A DNA stretch of 64,000 nt from Caecitellus pseudoparvulus (lineage: Eukaryota; Bigyra: Bicosoecida): the NCBI GenBank assembly GCA_965644315.1, contig CBFFRQ010000018.1:868001-932000 (forward strand), read 5' to 3'. Within the stretch, counting starts at the first letter, position 1. Each line of letters begins with the position of its first letter. Positions 32,164-42,046 of this stretch are shown here, in pieces. The notes below the pieces were generated by a model that searched no databases, was not told where the DNA came from, and was given only the letters and a program-made list of their open reading frames with translations. A program made the translations under genes and the position numbers.

Positions 32164-34134
32164 ATGCAGTCACACGAGAGTAAGGGCCTCAGCAAGGCCA
32201 GACTGACTGCTGGCGTCGCAGCAGGACAACAACAGCAGCATGGTCTGCGCCAGGCCGTCGTCATCCACATCGACGTGGATGCCTTCTACGCACAAACAGT
32301 CATGAACTTGTACCCCCAACTGCACGGGAAGGCGGTGGGGATCAAGCAAAAGAACATCGTGGTCACATGCAACTACCACGCGCGGCAGGCAGGCGTGAAG
32401 AAGCTGCAGTACTTGGAGGATGCTTTCAAAGCTTGCCCGGGGCTTGAATTGGTGAACGGCGAGCAGCTCTACCGCTTTCGTGGGCTGAGTGCAGCCATCT
32501 CGCACGTGATCTCTGCTGCATCTGGGAGGGAAGTGGAACGGCTTGGGATGGATGAGAACTTCTTGTCGTTTACGGTCCCTACAGGGGCGGGAGCTGAGGC
32601 GAGTCCGAGCACGTCCTTGCCGAGCAATTTCCGCACTCCCTTATCAGCCACTGCCCGAGCAGGCTTCGAGCAAGGCTTGTGGTGTGGGGTGGTGTTTGTG
32701 ACAGGCATGGAGGATTGCTCCTCCCACACCGTTGTCTGGCATCCGCAGCCGTCTTCATCAGATGCTTCGCGGGAAGTGCCACCAGAAACATGTGCTGGCC
32801 ACGAGCAGGCGCCCATGCCGTGGGAAATCGGCACAGCTGCTGCCCCAGTGGCTCTGGGCAGCATCAACTTCCCAGTCAGTCGTGTCAGGCTGGGGAGCGC
32901 AAGTTCCTCGCCCTGGAGCACGCCAGGTGCGGTGTCTTGGTTGGAGTGCCTGCGACTCGGTTCATGGGTGGCGCATGACCTGCGGGTGCGAGTTCGCGAA
33001 GAGCTTGGGTGCACGCTGTCTGCTGGCATTGGCAGCAACAAGCTGGCTGCCAAAACAGCTTCTGGTCTGCGGAAGCCCAATGGCCAGAGCATCATCTTGC
33101 CCTGGGCGTTGCCAGCGCTGCTGAAGGATCGGCCCCTGCGCAGCATCCCAGGGGTGGGGTGGGCGCTGAGCAAGCGTCTGCACCAGGCGAATTTGCACTT
33201 TGTGCGGGAGGTGCACGCCTTTCCACTGGCATCGTTGCAAGATGAGTTCGGTCCAGAAGTGGGCGCCTTTCTTCACGCCCGGGCCAACGGCATTGATGAT
33301 ACGCCCGTCGTGCCAACGCCGGCACCGAAGAGCATCAGCATTGAAGACGCTTTTCAGGGCTGCAGCACGGCAGCTGCTGCCACCACTCGCTGTGTCCAGC
33401 TTGTGCGGAGCCTCTTGCGTTTGTTGGACGACGATTCCTCGCTGCACTGCCGTAGGCCAACCCTATTGCGGGTGAGTGTGCGGTGCGCCAGGCTCCAGCG
33501 CCGAACCAAGCAGGGCCCTTTCCCGCCAGATGTGGCTTTGCAAGGTCAGGAGGCAACCTCTCCAACAACTGTGAAGGTGGTGCAGGTGTGGAAACAGCTG
33601 CTGGCTGCAGCCCCGCAACGCAGCCATGCTGCTGCCCCTCGCGATGCACGCGGAGCCATGCTCCTAGGCAGCGACGAAGAAGCCCGGGTGCCGAAAGGTG
33701 ATCCACGCATCCCGAGAATCATGCACAGTGTGCAGGATGCCCTGGCAGCCTTGCTGCCGCCTGAGCCGTTCCACGTTACTCTGCTGGGAGTAGCGGCTGC
33801 CAGCTTTGTGCGCGGCCAAGGTGGCAAAGCCCTCTCAGTAGGGATCAAGAGCTTGCTCCGTGCTCAGAGCGATGCGAAACGGTGCAAGCAACCCGAGGAA
33901 TGCCAGCCTGCAGTACTGTCCCCCCCACCACCTGGTGGGGCAGGTGTGAGTGCAAAGCAAGGTAGCCCAAGCCCCAGCGCTGCTGCTTTCACAGCACCAC
34001 CGAAGAAACCAGCGGGCATCACCGAGGAGGCCTGGCAACGCCTCCCCACTCACGTTCAAGTTAGCATCCTTGAAGCGACGCAGCGGCGGCAAGACGCCAC
34101 AGCAGGGAGCAGCCCCCTCACAGGTGCTGCGTAG
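32164..34134 (+). CDS. POLI: Translesion DNA polymerase iota (Y family)
   Basis: 656 residues from the ATG at 32164; an in-frame upstream ATG at 31954 would add 70 unconserved residues. Y-family polymerases copy damaged DNA. The catalytic core shows HIDVDAFYAQ (first metal-binding Asp), QKNIVVTCNYHAR (nucleotide-binding finger), VNGEQLYRFR and MDENF (second acidic cluster). Later come TLSAGIGSNKLAAKTASGL and the helix-hairpin-helix IPGVGWALSKRL. The QK, VVTCNY and DENF variants favour polymerase iota over kappa or eta. Near the C-terminus TEEAWQRLPTHVQVSILEA is a ubiquitin-binding motif (UBM), which recruits iota to ubiquitylated PCNA. About 110 residues are inserted between DENF and the LGSWVAHDLR helix; they are Ser/Pro-rich. 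A lineage-specific loop or an unrecognised in-frame intron could explain them. Confidence 0.9.
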   Translation: MQSHESKGLSKARLTAGVAAGQQQQHGLRQAVVIHIDVDAFYAQTVMNLYPQLHGKAVGIKQKNIVVTCNYHARQAGVKKLQYLEDAFKACPGLELVNGEQLYRFRGLSAAISHVISAASGREVERLGMDENFLSFTVPTGAGAEASPSTSLPSNFRTPLSATARAGFEQGLWCGVVFVTGMEDCSSHTVVWHPQPSSSDASREVPPETCAGHEQAPMPWEIGTAAAPVALGSINFPVSRVRLGSASSSPWSTPGAVSWLECLRLGSWVAHDLRVRVREELGCTLSAGIGSNKLAAKTASGLRKPNGQSIILPWALPALLKDRPLRSIPGVGWALSKRLHQANLHFVREVHAFPLASLQDEFGPEVGAFLHARANGIDDTPVVPTPAPKSISIEDAFQGCSTAAAATTRCVQLVRSLLRLLDDDSSLHCRRPTLLRVSVRCARLQRRTKQGPFPPDVALQGQEATSPTTVKVVQVWKQLLAAAPQRSHAAAPRDARGAMLLGSDEEARVPKGDPRIPRIMHSVQDALAALLPPEPFHVTLLGVAAASFVRGQGGKALSVGIKSLLRAQSDAKRCKQPEECQPAVLSPPPPGGAGVSAKQGSPSPSAAAFTAPPKKPAGITEEAWQRLPTHVQVSILEATQRRQDATAGSSPLTGAA

Positions 34135-34376
34135 GGGCTGCGAAGCTATTGTCGGTAGTTTCCTCGCGGCGTTCATGGCCGTTTAATTTTTACCACGCTG
34201 CATCGCCTGCTCGAAATTGAGGCTTGTCCCTCATTGGTGTGCTGTGGCATGAAGCTCGCGGCATTTTACGCACAGAGCAGCCGTCGTGCCACAGCTGAGC
34301 CAGGCGCAGGAGGCTTCGTTCGCCCGCAGCCGCAGGCCAACCACGACAGACCCAAGAAAGCTGCACGACGACCCCC

Positions 34377-37300
34377 ATGGCGTCTGTCGCTCCAGCTGCT
34401 GTAGAGGAGGCGGCGGGTGGGAGTTCTGCGGATTTTGAGCGGCAAGGCAGTGCCAGTGCAGAGCAGCTGCTAGGCGCCTTGGCCTCGGAAGAATTGAGCC
34501 GTTCAAGCTCCAAGAGCTCCGCTGACAGCGAGTCACTCATGTCTCCGAAGAACGCCCTGGAAGCGGCAGAGTCTCTGGAGCGCCAGAGGCCAGTGATTGC
34601 TCAGGTGTGTGGGAGTCATGCGTTGCAGCGTTTCTGTGGCGCTCGTCTGGCACGCTTGGTGTGAACCTTCCTCTCGTTATCAGGCGGAGAAGCACATGCG
34701 CAAGTCCATGTTCAATAAGGGACGATCGAGATTCCTTCCCACTGGCCCGAGGCAGTTCGGCAAGATGGGGGTGGGCGTGGGGCTTTACTTTCGATTGCTG
34801 GTAAGGGGTGGGCAACAGGTGTGGCCTGGCTTTGCATTTCATCCCCGCACTACTTTGCGCCTCGCAGCGGGACTTTGCTTTCTTGTTCTGTGTGCTGTCA
34901 TTGATATCAGTGCCTTCCCTCTTGGTAGTTTCGGCGGGCCACGGCTTCGCGTCCGGGGAAGCTGGGCCACTTGGGCTCGCCTCCTATTCGTACGTCGCGG
35001 CCTAGAGGGAGGAGTGAAAGTGCTGCTCATTGTGCCGTTTTTGCCCCATGCACAGGATTGCGAATCTGGCGCACGAAGAAGGCGTGTTCTTCAACTACAC
35101 AACCTGCACCGAGCAGGGCGGAAAGGGCTGCGCCACAGGGGGTGAGCTAGATGTACCTGCGCTCGGCCAAGCACTGACCTTGCCTGACATGGCACTTGTG
35201 GTTTCCGCAATGGACTTCATTTGTTCTTGTGTCTTCATTGGATTCGTGACGTGGATGTGGACAGCTGCTCAGCATGAAGTGTCCAGCAACGACCTGGACA
35301 ACGTCACTCCTGCCGACTACACAGTGTTCGTGCAAGGTTTGCCAACAGACGTCACCCGCGAGCAAGTGGTCCAGCATTTTAACAGTCTCTATGACTTGTT
35401 CAAGGAGGACCGGGTGCACCGCCCGTGTTGCCGCCAGCCGTACAAGCGCCCAACAATGGCGGAGGAGACGCCAGAGGCTCTCGAGAAGATCCTGCTGAAG
35501 AACCCGGCAGGTTTCGGGTACCAGGGGGCAGCGTTTAAGCGCACAACTGCTGCATCTGTCAAGCAAGCTTTGTACAGTGACAAGCCGGAGCTGTTCGAAG
35601 GCACGTTCATTGCCAACGTGGAGCTCGTGTACCCCATCGGAGCGCTGGTCCGTCGCATTTCTCGGCTGGAGAAGCTGCACGCGAGGTTTGCTCACGCGAA
35701 AGCTGAAGTGGACCGCTTGCAGGAGCAAGGGAAGTCCGCCTCCCGTGTTGAGAAGCTGAAGGCATCCGTGAAGTCGATGGAAGCGGGGCTGGCAAAGTTG
35801 CAGCAGAAGGCTGTGGCGGCGAAGGGCACTGACGTCCTCGGCGCCTTCGTGACTTTCAACAACGAAGAGTCTTTCCGAAGGTGCATGGATGACTTCAAGG
35901 GAAGTGACACATGGTGTGGCCGTCGTGCTCAGGAGCGCGCGCTTCGTTGGCAACAGGTGCACGCGCTGCAAGTCACGCAAGCACCAGAACCCAGCAACAT
36001 CATCTGGGAGCACCTGGAAGTCACACCCAGCGAGCGCTTCTTGCGACAGTCCTTTTCAAACTGTCTCATGTTGGTGCTGTTGCTCGTGTCATTCGCGGTG
36101 ATCTTGTCGGCCAAGTCACAGGAAGCTGCCTTTCGCAAAGACGTTCCAAGCGCAGCGGTGTGCAACGCAGAGCTGCCGGCCTCAGCCTTTGGTGCATACG
36201 ATGCGATACCCGGGAAGTGGGGGTACACGCGTGGAGATCCGGACTTGCAAGCGCAGTGTTCCGCTGGGGTCCCTGGCACCGAAACGATGTGGATTGTGGA
36301 CGAGTCGTCGGGCACGGTGCCACCGGCCAACTTTTCCTCCCTTTGCCACTCACCATGCGTCAAGTCAAGTGACTCAGCCGCAGTTTGCGAAACCATTGAT
36401 GGAAAGTCTGCCTTTGCTCCCAATGCCCGCATCGGCTGCTACTGTCTGCAGCAGCTCGTCACACTCGTGCAGGAGGAAGGCCTTCAAGATGGTCCTCGGA
36501 CACTTGTGGACACAGAGGGATCGCTTTGCACTGATTTCGCAGAAGGGTACATTTCTTTGCAGGGCATCGTTGTGGCAGCGACGCTCGTGGTTGTCATCAT
36601 CAACTTCGTCCTCACCATGCTGCTAACACGTGCGACCAAGTATGAGCGCCACATGACTGTGTCAGCCGAAACGGTGGCCATCGCCAACAAGATTTTCACT
36701 GCCCAGGTGCTCAACTCGGCCGTCATCTTTGTTCTCGTCAATGCCAGTCTGCCAGGACTTAGCTACGTTGGTCTGTCATGGTTGTCGGAGCTGGGCGTGT
36801 TCAGTGGAGACTTTAGCAGCTTCAGCAAGGGCTGGTACGCCGCTGTTGGAGCCAGCATTGCCTTCACGCAAGTGCTGGATATTTTCATCCCCCACATTTT
36901 CCCTGTGCTCCAGGCGCTTATTCTCTTCCCGTACCAGCGTCGTTCAAGCCAGAAGGCTGCTGTGTCCCAGGCGGAGCTCAACGAAGCGTACACCCCCCCG
37001 CCCCTGGACATCGGCAAGAGGTACCCTGTCATGCTCAAGGCCATCTTTGTGTGCATGCTGTTTTCGTCTGGCATGCCGATCTTGTATGTGATCACGGCTG
37101 TGCACCTCTGGGTCATGTACCTGCTGGAAAAAGGACTCATGCTGTACTTTTACTCCCGTCCACCTGCTCTGGATGAGCACATTGCCCTGGACGCACTTCG
37201 AGGCATGCCCGTGGCGGTGTTGTTGCACCTGGCCCTTGCAGTGTGGATGTTCGGGGACCCGGAGACCACAGAGTCAACCACTGTGCTCGCAGAGGTCCTG

Positions 37301-38140
37301 GAGCGAGGTGTGGAGACTCCCTACCCTGAAGTCAACCAACTCATGCAAAACGATCAGCAGGACCTTGCTGAGCAAGTTCTGTATGATCGATTCCGCGAAG
37401 AATCCTCCTCCTATGACCCGGGGGGGCTCCTGCCCCGCATCGTGCGCTCCAACACGCTGCCGTCTTTCATCTTGCTCCTGCTGCTTGTCTTGTTGCTGTT
37501 GCTGCGGCAGTTGGGTGTGTTACAGCTGCTCCTGAAGGTGCTGCACTCTGTGTTCAAGCTGGTGACGTGCAACTTTGCGTGTGCGCCGTGTCTTCGACAC
37601 GAACCCCCTCTTGCCGACGAGGGCAACCCGCCCTATGCTGGGAAGTTCTATCACCTGATGCCACCGAAGGCCAACGTCCACCTCTCCCCCGACGAAAAAG
37701 CCCAAGGCTGGATGGTGGTGCCCGACACCATTCGAGGCGGCAACCTGAAGATGCGCGTTCGAGTGTGGATGGAAGAAGGCGATGCATACGGCATGCACCA
37801 CGAGCAGGGGGATGCCATGCATACATTCGAGGTGATGGGAGATGTCATGGTGCATTCCTACAGCATTCATGAAAACCCAAAGTACATGGAGGTTGCCAGA
37901 GTAGTGCACCTCTCCCCCGAAGCTTTGCAGGCCCATGTTGCGGCCATCGGCAAAGGCGGTGCGGGAACAACAGAGGCTGCCAGCCAAGGAGAAAGCACCC
38001 CTGCAGAGGTGAACGAAGACGAAATGGCGGCTTGGTTGGCTGGCACAGACGACGCAGAAGCCCCCGGTGGGAAGCCAGAGACAGCATCAGAGGTGCCGAA
38101 GCCCGAGGATGAAGCTGCAGAACAAGTTCCCTCAATGTGA
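34377..38140 (+). CDS. OSCA/CSC1/TMEM63-like mechanosensitive ion channel
   Basis: Four exons, 34377-34604, 34684-34800, 34868-34989 and 35056-38140; phases close and the protein is about 1183 residues. The N-terminus is Ser-rich and acidic. The first membrane helix is in exon 3 (FAFLFCVLSLISVPSLLVV), and the last base triplet of that exon completes a Ser before IANLAHEEGVFF. A cytosolic RRM-like domain follows, with ADYTVFVQGLP and a coiled coil (residues about 270-440), as in PHM7_cyt. The C-terminal seven-helix pore module starts at FSNCLMLVLLLVSFAVIL, and PPLDIGKRYPVMLKAIFVCM resembles the conserved pore-lining region of protist OSCA-like proteins. A cysteine-rich luminal loop of about 110 residues (nt 36150-36530) is unusual. 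It probably conducts cations in response to membrane tension or osmotic stress, by family. It ends 23 bases before the convergent nuclease gene. Confidence 0.85.
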
Positions 38141-38163
38141 AGAATGCAAACCAGCGAGCCGCG

Positions 38164-39399
38164 TCATTGCTTGCTGTTCCCATTTGAGCTGAGGGCCTTT
38201 CTGTTCTTTCGCCACCAATCAGCTGGTGGCAGCGAGCAGCCTTCTTTCGTGCTGCACAAGTGTCCAAGCGTGTAATGTGCCTTGCCAGGGAGGGTGATGA
38301 GCGGGGAGTCAGGGTTAGGCCGCTCCGCCCTGTCCTCAGAGCCAGGCTGCATAAGAACATGTGCTGGAGGAGCGAAGGGTGCCAACAAAGCAGCGTCAGC
38401 TGCCTCAACGACGTGCTCTTCAAGTAGGAGCGGGAAAAAGGGGAAGCCCACCGCCCGCTGTAGGGATGAGAGCGGCACCAAGAAGTCCGTGAGGGGAGTG
38501 GCAGCATCAATGGGCGCATTTGGAAGCAAGACTGCCAGAATGTCGCCATGGTTCGCGTTGGCTTCTTCGCCGCGCTGCTCTACGAGAATGACCTTGAAGA
38601 AGTGTGTTGGCACCCCCACCAGTCCGACGGTTGGGGAGCCTACCCAAGGGTGCATACTCCACCAGCGCGACTCCGGATGCTTCAACCCATGAGGACTAAG
38701 GCTCTTGCGAACGACCGTCAGCTCCTGGACAATACTGTTTGGGGCATGCGCTGGGTGCCGAGGAAGGAAGGCGGGGCCTGAGAACACGTGCACAGTGTGG
38801 CCCCTAGCCCGCAGCATCCTCGCTAGTTGCTCAATTCGGGCCCAGTAGTCCCGGTTCAAGCCACGGCCCACCTGGGGCGTGATGTTGGACATGCGGAAGG
38901 TGGCGTCCATGGCGTGCTGGGAGTGCTTGTGGTCAGCTGCCGGAGCCATGTGCCCTCGGTCCAGGCCGCTGCCTGCGTAGGCGTGGTGCTGGACCTGCAG
39001 GCGGGGTGGCATGCTCCCGTCGACGTGGAAGCAGCTGCGGCCCCTGTTGGGCGACGGCCTGTCTTCCTGGGAGTTGTTGTTTTCCTGCTTTACGAAGTGC
39101 TTGCTCAGCCTCTCGTACACCCACGCCGGAGTTTTGTGGGCGCCGTCCAGGCCCAGCGTGAAGGTGTCGCAGTGTCTTACATCTGTCAGTGTTGGATAAC
39201 CGTATGGGGGTCCGTACTGAGTGCGCTGCGCATCCCTCTTCAGGTCTGCAAGCTGTTGCTCCAGGCCTACAAGGTGCAGCGGGGTGGCAGTTTCGTCTGC
39301 GTTTCCGGCACACTGCACTGCGCTCCAAGAGCCCCCCAAGACACAGACACTGGCAGCCTGGGCAAGGCGCGCCCACCTGGGGCAAAGAGTAGAAGCCAT
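38164..39399 (-). CDS. ENDOG: EndoG-type DNA/RNA non-specific nuclease
   Basis: A single-exon 411-residue protein; the start at 39399 is the first true ATG (the open frame extends 11 codons upstream to a GTG). The beta-beta-alpha metal nuclease fold is marked by the catalytic motif DRGHMAPAADHK, whose His is the general base, and by the downstream NITPQVGRGLNRDYWARIE with the metal-binding Asn. Mitochondrial EndoG degrades DNA and RNA and takes part in mitochondrial DNA turnover and cell death. The N-terminus (MASTLCPRWARLAQAASVCV) can act as a mitochondrial presequence with an anchor. The C-terminal 130 residues are longer than in animal EndoG (about 300 total) and have no recognised domain. 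Confidence 0.9.
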   Translation of the reverse strand: MASTLCPRWARLAQAASVCVLGGSWSAVQCAGNADETATPLHLVGLEQQLADLKRDAQRTQYGPPYGYPTLTDVRHCDTFTLGLDGAHKTPAWVYERLSKHFVKQENNNSQEDRPSPNRGRSCFHVDGSMPPRLQVQHHAYAGSGLDRGHMAPAADHKHSQHAMDATFRMSNITPQVGRGLNRDYWARIEQLARMLRARGHTVHVFSGPAFLPRHPAHAPNSIVQELTVVRKSLSPHGLKHPESRWWSMHPWVGSPTVGLVGVPTHFFKVILVEQRGEEANANHGDILAVLLPNAPIDAATPLTDFLVPLSSLQRAVGFPFFPLLLEEHVVEAADAALLAPFAPPAHVLMQPGSEDRAERPNPDSPLITLPGKAHYTLGHLCSTKEGCSLPPADWWRKNRKALSSNGNSKQ

Positions 39400-39444
39400 G
39401 GCGGGAAGGGTAAGCTGGCTGGCGGACAGCACGCATGGAAAGGC

Positions 39445-41958
39445 TCATGATTTGTCAAGGCCATCCTGATGGTGAGGGCTCCAACCCAGCACAGGGGCGG
39501 GGGATGGCACCCACTCCCCCCACGTTTTCTCCCAGTCCGCAGTCGGGCACACGCCGGCAAAGTCCCCAGCACTCCCACTATGCGTCCATGGGTCCACGGT
39601 CATGATTTGAAAGTGCAAGTGCGGAGGCCAGCCGCCATTGGTTGGCGCCTCTCCCACCCACCCTATCAAGTCCCCAGCTTCAACTGCGAAACCTTGGCTG
39701 GTGGAGAGAACATGCCCAGTTGAGTCTGCTGGGGACATGCTTGCCCCTCCAGCATGGGCGCGGTGCTGCCACAGCTGGTAGGTGCGAGGCGAGCAGTGCC
39801 CGTACAGGGAGAACCAAGCCTGCTGGTCATCTCCGTGCCTTAGAATGAGGGCAGGGCCGTAGTCCAGTGCGTTTGTGTTTACAGCAAAGGAGTGCACGCT
39901 CCCTGCAGCGGGCGCGAAGAGGGGGGTGTGGGCCGGCACCATGAGATCCACGCCTAAATGCAGAGTGCGCGCCGAGGCCGCTGCGGAGCCTGCTTTGAAG
40001 TGCTCGGATTGATAGATGGCCCGGTCTTCTCCATACTTCCCCCAGCCTACTGCAGCACCTGCCTCCACCATCTGCCTGAATGCCGACTTTGAGAATGCGG
40101 CCATGCGTGCCGCCTCGAAGCCGCTGCTGGACACCAGTTCTCCACCGCCAGCGGAAAAGTCGAACACAGACACCACACCAGGTGTACCAAGTACATGTGG
40201 TAGCAGTGCTGAGGCCGCACAGGGCTTACAGGGGCCCGCGGCGAGGGGCGGCAGCAAGTATGCCGGGGGTGGCGGGGACGCCCAAACAGTGACAGGTTCT
40301 TCTCCTAGCTCCCCACGCGACCAGTCCCGCGCAGCAGCGAGGGATGGAAGGCTGTAACGCCCCAGGTCCCCACCTGGTAGCAGCTGCTGCAGTGTGGTCT
40401 CGCTGCTCGTTTCAAACCCTGCCTGCCCTTGTTCGGGCAAGAATCCGCACAAGGCTAACAGGTGCTGGACCAGGCCGCTGCCGCTGTGGTCTGCGAGTCC
40501 CTCGATGTGCGTGCCTGGTGGGAAAATCGGTTGGGACAGGAGAAAGTGAAGGAGCGCGAGCGCTGGCTGAGCGTGGATGCTGGCGTAGCTGGCAGCAGCC
40601 CCAGCACCGCTGCACCGACGGGCTGCCGCGACAAGGGATTGTGTGCACCTGGCGGCCATGAGGCTGGGCAGCACGGAGATCTCAGCAGGGGTCAAGGGAA
40701 GCCGGCTGTGCCAGCCACAAACCAAGGCGCTGAGGACTGCGCAGGGGTCCGGCGCTTGCATGCAGGCATACGTGGCGAGGATGGCCAAGTCATAAATGAG
40801 GAAGCCACGGGACATGTCGTCAAAGTCAATGATGCCAGAGACCTCCCAGGCCATGTTAGTGCCCCTCTTGACGAGGATGTTGTGGTCGTTGAGGTCGCCA
40901 TGGATCCACCCTGGCGGGCAGCTGGCGTGAACGACAGGCAGCGCCACTGCTCGCCACAGGAACATGCCAGCACGAAGAGCGGACAGGAAACCACCCAAAG
41001 ACTCATGTGAAGCAGCCAGCTCTTCCAGCGGGCGCAGGGCCTCTTCAGTAGCGCCCGGACACGACAAGTTCCACTCCTTCGCAACTAAAGTGGGTGAGCT
41101 CGAAGTTGGGCATGGTGTGCATGGGTCAGCAGCACACGGCAAGCCCTGCATCCAGCGTGGAAGCGGTGGAAGCTTGCAATCGTCAGACCGGATGCCCCGC
41201 AAGAAGCGTTCCACTCCTGCAGCCGTCGGCGTTGCGAACCCAAGCGGCTTGGCTGCGGTCCCACCTGCCACGGAGGTCTTCAGTTGCACGGGGTCAGGCT
41301 GCCATGTCTGTAGAGCGGCTGTAACAGCCGCCCCTGCAGCAGCCACTGCAACGAATCCGTTTGTATCCACTGACCCTTTCATCGTCGGGCAGAGTGGTAC
41401 ATGGGAGGCGATGTTGCTGGCTGGAGACAGCAATGCATGAACAGTTTGCTCAGTAGGCGCTGCGTGTTGCGTGGCTTGCCACAGCGCCTCCCCCGGGAAG
41501 CATGGCATCAGTATTGCAAGGCGGTGGGAGGAGTCACTCGCCACAGGCGCCCAATCAGCAACAGGGCGTGCCCCGATTGCCGTTTGCTTGAGCGGAGGCA
41601 CATGGGCACAGGCGCTTGACACGTGCAGGGACGCGGCGGCACGAAGCATGACCTGGCTGGCAATTTCTGAACTGCCAACTGAGAAGAGTTTTAGAATCCA
41701 TGCCTGGGCTGCGTCGCTGAGCTTGAAGACTTCGCATTCACCCTGTCAAAGCGCAGGGAGCACGTGAGAGGAACCAGTTTCCGCACGCCACCAAAACGTT
41801 GACCGAACCTCAAGCCTCTGTACGTGGCACTCTGACACGTCCAGTCCCCAGAGAAACCCAACATGCTCAAGTAGAGCCGCGTGAGCTGCATCTTCAACTT
41901 CTGCGCCGCGTCCACCTGGATTAGGCAGCACCTGGTCTGCCTCGGCGGCAGCAGCCAT
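39445..41958 (-). CDS. APH-type (hydroxylysine-kinase-like) kinase fused to M23 metallopeptidase domain
   Basis: Two exons, 41809-41958 and 39445-41742, joined across a 66-base GTTCGG...GACAG intron in phase 0; 815 residues. The join produces a kinase N-lobe: VQRLE + GECEVFKL...AWILKLF. Residues about 280-420 carry the aminoglycoside-phosphotransferase-family catalytic loop WIHGDLNDHNILV (nt about 40870-40910) and the metal-binding IIDFDD (near nt 40817). The C-terminal third is an M23 (lysostaphin/LytM) domain with all zinc ligands visible: HLGVD (near nt 39955) and HLHFQ (near nt 39610), with YGHCS between. Bacterial proteins that I remember join the same kinase and M23 domains to a class-III aminotransferase that acts in hydroxylysine or phosphoethanolamine metabolism. 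Here the stop follows M23 and no aminotransferase is in the window. No signal peptide is seen, so it is probably cytosolic; the M23 role is unknown. Confidence 0.88.
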
Positions 41959-42046
41959 GCTGGCCAACGTGCTGCAAAGAGCGGCGTTTCAGACTCAGAC
42001 GTGCATTGAATACAAACAACCTTCTACACATCAGGATTTTGCCGGC

